Assembly (NCBI GenBank): GCA_050942625.1
Contig: JBMNNS010000018.1
Coordinates: 1 to 25,032 of the forward strand
Length of the DNA: 25,032 nt
Origin: JBMNNS01 sp050942625
Lineage (GTDB): Bacteria > Bacillota > Dethiobacteria > DTU022 > UBA8154
Direction of reading: 5' to 3'
Each line of letters starts with the position of its first letter. The stretch's first letter is position 1. The notes beneath the pieces were generated by a model. The model searched no databases and was not told the DNA's origin. It saw only the letters and a list, made by a program, of their open reading frames with translations. The translations under genes were made by a program, and so were the position numbers. Positions 22,082 to 25,032 of the stretch are shown piece after piece.

Positions 22082-24443
22082 TGTTTTTCTCTTCTTCCAT
22101 TTCCCCCTGGCTCTCTTTATTAGCTTCTTCCCTTAACAAAGCCTTTTCCAATACCTGATCCATATGATCGACAAAGCAAAATTCAAGGCGCCGGCGCACA
22201 TTTTTGGGGATTTCCGTCAGATCCTTCTTGTTATCGGCTGGCATGATCATAACCTTTATGCCGGCACGATGGGCAGCAAGGATTTTTTCCTTTACACCAC
22301 CAATGGGCAAAACCCTTCCCCGCAAAGTTATTTCACCGGTCATGGCCACAAAACGATCCGTTGGAACACCCATCAAAGCGGAGATCATTGCCGTCGCCAT
22401 GGTAATGCCGGCAGAAGGCCCATCCTTTGGTATAGCCCCTTCTGGTATATGAATATGAATATCGTACTCTTCATAGAATTTTGGATCAATACCCAGGGAC
22501 TGTGCCCTTGAACGAATAAAACTGAGAGCTGCCTGGGCAGATTCCTGCATGATTTCGCCTAATTTGCCAGTGAGAATTAGCTTGCCCTTGCCCTTCATCA
22601 GGTTTACCTCGATAGCAAGAACATCCCCGCCGCTTTCTGTCCAGGCCACCCCGGTAGCCACGCCTATTTCATTTTCTTTTTCTGCCAAACCAAAACGAAA
22701 GCGAGGGGGCCCAAGATATTTGTGCAGGTTACTGCGGGTGGCATTAATCTGGTAATCCTTATTTTTCACTACTTCCCTGGCTGTCTGCCGGCAGATCCTG
22801 GCAATCTCCCTTTCCAAGTTTCTAACCCCGGCTTCCCGGGTATACTCCCGGACAATATGCCGCAATGTACCCTCAGAAATACGGAGATTTTTTTCTGTCA
22901 GCCCATTTTCCTCCAACTGCTTTGCTATAAGATGTCTTTGTGCTATCCGTACCTTTTCTTCCTCTGTGTACCCGGGCAGGTTGATAGCCTCCATCCGGTC
23001 TAAGAGGGGTTGGGGAATGGAAAAACGGTTATTGGCCGTAGTAATAAACAAAACCTGGGAAAGGTCAAAAGGCATTTCCAAATAATGATCACTAAAAGCA
23101 TTATTTTGTTCAGGGTCAAGCACTTCTAAAAGGGCTGAAGAAGGATCTCCCCTGAAGTCAGTAGACATCTTGTCAACCTCATCAAGTAAAAATACTGGAT
23201 TGCGTGATTTAGCCTGCCGGATCCCCTGTATAATCCTGCCTGGCAGTGCCCCTACATAGGTGCGACGGTGACCACGGATCTCCGCTTCATCCCTGACACC
23301 CCCCAGGGAAATACGCACGAAGTTCCTTTCCATAGCCCTGGCAATCGAACGGGCCAGGGAGGTCTTTCCTACCCCGGGTGGCCCAATTAGACACAAAATG
23401 GGACCTTTAATTTTTTGGGTCAACCTGCGCACAGCTAAATATTCAATGATGCGCTCTTTTACTTTTTCCAAACCATAATGATCTTCATCCAAAATTTGTG
23501 AAACAACATCCAGATCCAAACGATCCTCCGTTACCACAGACCAGGGAAGATCAACGATCCAGTCCAGGTAGGTGCGTATAACAACTGTTTCAGCGGCTGC
23601 AGGGGGCATTTTCTCTAACCGTTCCAATTCCTTAAGCGCCTTTTTTTCCAACTCTTCCGACAGGCCCACCTCTGCTATCTTTTGACGATATTCATCTACT
23701 TCCTCAGAATGTTCGTCCCTTTCGCCCAGTTCCTTCTGGATGGCCCTGATCTGCTCACGAAGGTAATAATCCTTTTGCGTTTTTTCCATCTGCTTGCGCA
23801 CTCTTAAACTAATTTTCTTTTCAAGTTCCAGGATTTCCATTTCCCGCGCCAGGTTTTCAGTCAGCTTTTCCAGTCTTTGTTTGGGAGACATAGCTTCTAA
23901 TAGATCCTGCTTCTGTTCTAACCTCAGCGACAAATGGGAAGCAATTATATCCGCAAATTTTCCTGGTTCCTCAATTTCGGAAACAACTTTTAAGGTTTCC
24001 AGGGGTGCTTTTTTACTTAACTGGAGATATTGCTCAAATTGTTTGGTAATATTGCGCATCAGGGCTTCGATTTCTGCATTTTTGGATTCATCTTCTTCTA
24101 TTTCCTCGATAGAAACTAAAAAGAAGGGTTCTGTTTCAAGGAAGTTTTCGATGGAAGCCCGGCTCAATCCCTCTATCAGCACGCGCACAGTCCCTCCAGG
24201 AAGTTTCAGAAGTTGCTTGACATTCGCAATAGCCCCCACATCAAAAAGATCAGTGGTTTTCGGATCTTCTATATTAGCATTTTTCTGAGTAACAAGTAAA
24301 ATCTTGTTATCTCTGGACATGGCTTCATCCAATGCCTTCATGGAACGCTCCCTTCCCACATCCAAATGAAGGACCATATTTGGGAAAACAATAACGCCTT
24401 TTAGGGGTAAAAGAGGTAATTCTCTAATCTTTGTCATATTCAT
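22044..24443 (-). CDS. lonA: ATP-dependent protease La (LonA)
   Basis: This 799-residue AAA+ serine protease degrades misfolded and regulatory proteins in the cytoplasm. Visible in order: the N-terminal substrate-binding LON domain (LPLLPLKGVIVFPNMV), a coiled-coil region (about 180-280), Walker A GPPGVGKT (354-361), Walker B FLLDEV (418-423), sensor-1 TTANN, and the protease domain with S677 in DGPSAG and K720 in GGVKEK, the Ser-Lys dyad. ATG 24443 is chosen because AAGGAGG lies 5 nt upstream; an upstream in-frame TTG (24464) is before the SD. The 3' end overlaps ysxC by 38 nt. A TATAAT lies in the gap to lonB, but without a clear -35. Confidence 0.97.
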   Translation of the reverse strand: MNMTKIRELPLLPLKGVIVFPNMVLHLDVGRERSMKALDEAMSRDNKILLVTQKNANIEDPKTTDLFDVGAIANVKQLLKLPGGTVRVLIEGLSRASIENFLETEPFFLVSIEEIEEDESKNAEIEALMRNITKQFEQYLQLSKKAPLETLKVVSEIEEPGKFADIIASHLSLRLEQKQDLLEAMSPKQRLEKLTENLAREMEILELEKKISLRVRKQMEKTQKDYYLREQIRAIQKELGERDEHSEEVDEYRQKIAEVGLSEELEKKALKELERLEKMPPAAAETVVIRTYLDWIVDLPWSVVTEDRLDLDVVSQILDEDHYGLEKVKERIIEYLAVRRLTQKIKGPILCLIGPPGVGKTSLARSIARAMERNFVRISLGGVRDEAEIRGHRRTYVGALPGRIIQGIRQAKSRNPVFLLDEVDKMSTDFRGDPSSALLEVLDPEQNNAFSDHYLEMPFDLSQVLFITTANNRFSIPQPLLDRMEAINLPGYTEEEKVRIAQRHLIAKQLEENGLTEKNLRISEGTLRHIVREYTREAGVRNLEREIARICRQTAREVVKNKDYQINATRSNLHKYLGPPRFRFGLAEKENEIGVATGVAWTESGGDVLAIEVNLMKGKGKLILTGKLGEIMQESAQAALSFIRSRAQSLGIDPKFYEEYDIHIHIPEGAIPKDGPSAGITMATAMISALMGVPTDRFVAMTGEITLRGRVLPIGGVKEKILAAHRAGIKVMIMPADNKKDLTEIPKNVRRRLEFCFVDHMDQVLEKALLREEANKESQGEMEEEKNNESEKSGVLKVC

Positions 24444-24541
24444 ACTCCCCTCCTTATTCAACAAATATCTGCTCTATCCGTTTAATGCCAGGGTTGACTC
24501 ACTTAATTATAATTCTGTAGTAATCTATACTTCTCCCTTTC

Positions 24542-25032
24542 TTAAAGTTTTCCTCTTTTTGCTCTAAAGGAAGTGGCATAAGACTCTTTTCCAGTTTGCG
24601 GTGAGAGATCCCTGGGAGAATCTGAAAAAAGGAGCGCCCCTTTAAAAACTTCGTCAATATGGCTGACCGGCACAATCGTTATTTCTTCTTCTTTAGTATA
24701 AATATGCTGCCAGTTTTTTTGTGGTATAAATATTTTTTTAGCCCCGGCATCCCGGGCTGCCTCGATTTTGGCCGTCACCCCTCCAACCGGACAGACAAAG
24801 CCCCTGATTGAGAGTTCACCCGTCATGGCCACCGTGTTATCAACAGGTATACCTTTTAAGGCGGAGTAAACGGCGGTAGCGATCGCGACCCCGGCTGAAG
24901 GCCCGTCGATGGGTATTCCCCCAGGAAAATTAAGATGAATATCATAGTTGTTCAGGTTTTCTTGCAGCAGGCGGCTGAGAACTGTAATCACGTTTTCCAC
25001 AGAACCTTTAGCCGTACTTTTCCTGCGCACGG
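24542..25032 (-). CDS. lonB: LonB-type ATP-dependent protease, C-terminal part (5' end beyond window)
   Basis: The frame is open at the right edge and encodes the last 163 residues or so of a Lon-like protease. It includes the proteolytic dyad: Ser in IDGPSAGVAIATA and Lys 43 residues later in PVGGVTAKIEAARDAGAKK, both with Lon spacing. GELSIRGFVCPVGG is the link between them. The C-terminal 30 residues (from LFSDSPRD) look unconserved. Position directly upstream of lonA on the same strand matches lonB of Bacillus, a protease made mainly in the forespore; that function here is inferred from synteny. The apparent GTG at 25030 is not a real start. Confidence 0.9.
   Translation of the reverse strand, partial: VRRKSTAKGSVENVITVLSRLLQENLNNYDIHLNFPGGIPIDGPSAGVAIATAVYSALKGIPVDNTVAMTGELSIRGFVCPVGGVTAKIEAARDAGAKKIFIPQKNWQHIYTKEEEITIVPVSHIDEVFKGALLFSDSPRDLSPQTGKESYATSFRAKRGKL

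Noticed and set aside
23794..24288. Plus-strand open frame of 164 codons over lonA
   Set aside because: It is serine-rich shadow coding opposite the Lon coiled-coil region.
25028..25030. GTG start of a short independent Lon-domain gene
   Set aside because: The protein lacks its AAA+ part only because the window ends; the frame is open to the edge and synteny predicts full lonB.

Overview
The window looks like chromosomal DNA from an anaerobic, motile, low-to-mid-GC Gram-positive bacterium of the Clostridia (Peptococcaceae-like or a related lineage). The reasons are: the lonB-lonA-ysxC order known from Bacillus and Clostridia, Gram-positive promoters and Shine-Dalgarno (SD) sequences, a selenocysteine formate dehydrogenase, a UvrX/YqjW-type Y-family polymerase behind a Gram-positive LexA box, and a chemoreceptor behind a sigma-D (flagellar) promoter. 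The species cannot be named from the sequence alone. Almost all genes are on the minus strand; only a MATE transporter and the Y-family polymerase are on plus.

Layout. 1-1377: 5' two thirds of a methyl-accepting chemotaxis protein, cut by the left edge and still open there. 1658-6440: a minus-strand run of DUF89/ARMT1-like protein, recQ, a GT4 glycosyltransferase and a GH130 mannoside phosphorylase-like protein. 6441-6790: a repeat-rich junction where an NCS2 purine/pyrimidine permease has lost its C-terminal membrane segments. 8031-9491: a MATE exporter, divergent from the permease, with an unusual start and a tail made partly of repeat-like sequence. 9554-13386: two translationally coupled ABC exporter half-transporters whose motifs predict a heterodimer with one degenerate ATP site. 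13626-14867: a Y-family polymerase with a promoter and a perfect LexA-type operator. 14903-17092: pcrA. 17182-17214: strong terminator. 17232-21227: a two-gene operon of a selenocysteine FdhA (in-frame UGA plus SECIS hairpin) and an unusual AsrA-AsrB-like fusion that probably links formate oxidation to NAD(P). 21422-25032: ysxC, lonA and the 3' end of lonB.

The most unusual observations are two. First, a perfect 21-bp inverted repeat with a 14-nt loop sits in frame inside the essential GTPase gene ysxC and adds about 19 residues; it looks like a REP/RPE-type palindromic element domesticated as protein sequence. Second, the selenocysteine FdhA is paired with a single-chain AsrA-AsrB-like diaphorase. 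Short tandem duplications at gene ends (recQ, permease) and repeat-derived sequence at the MATE 3' end suggest that small repeats are remodelling C-termini here. No tRNA, rRNA, CRISPR array, complete insertion sequence or prophage gene was seen, and no gene-free stretch exceeds 300 bases.
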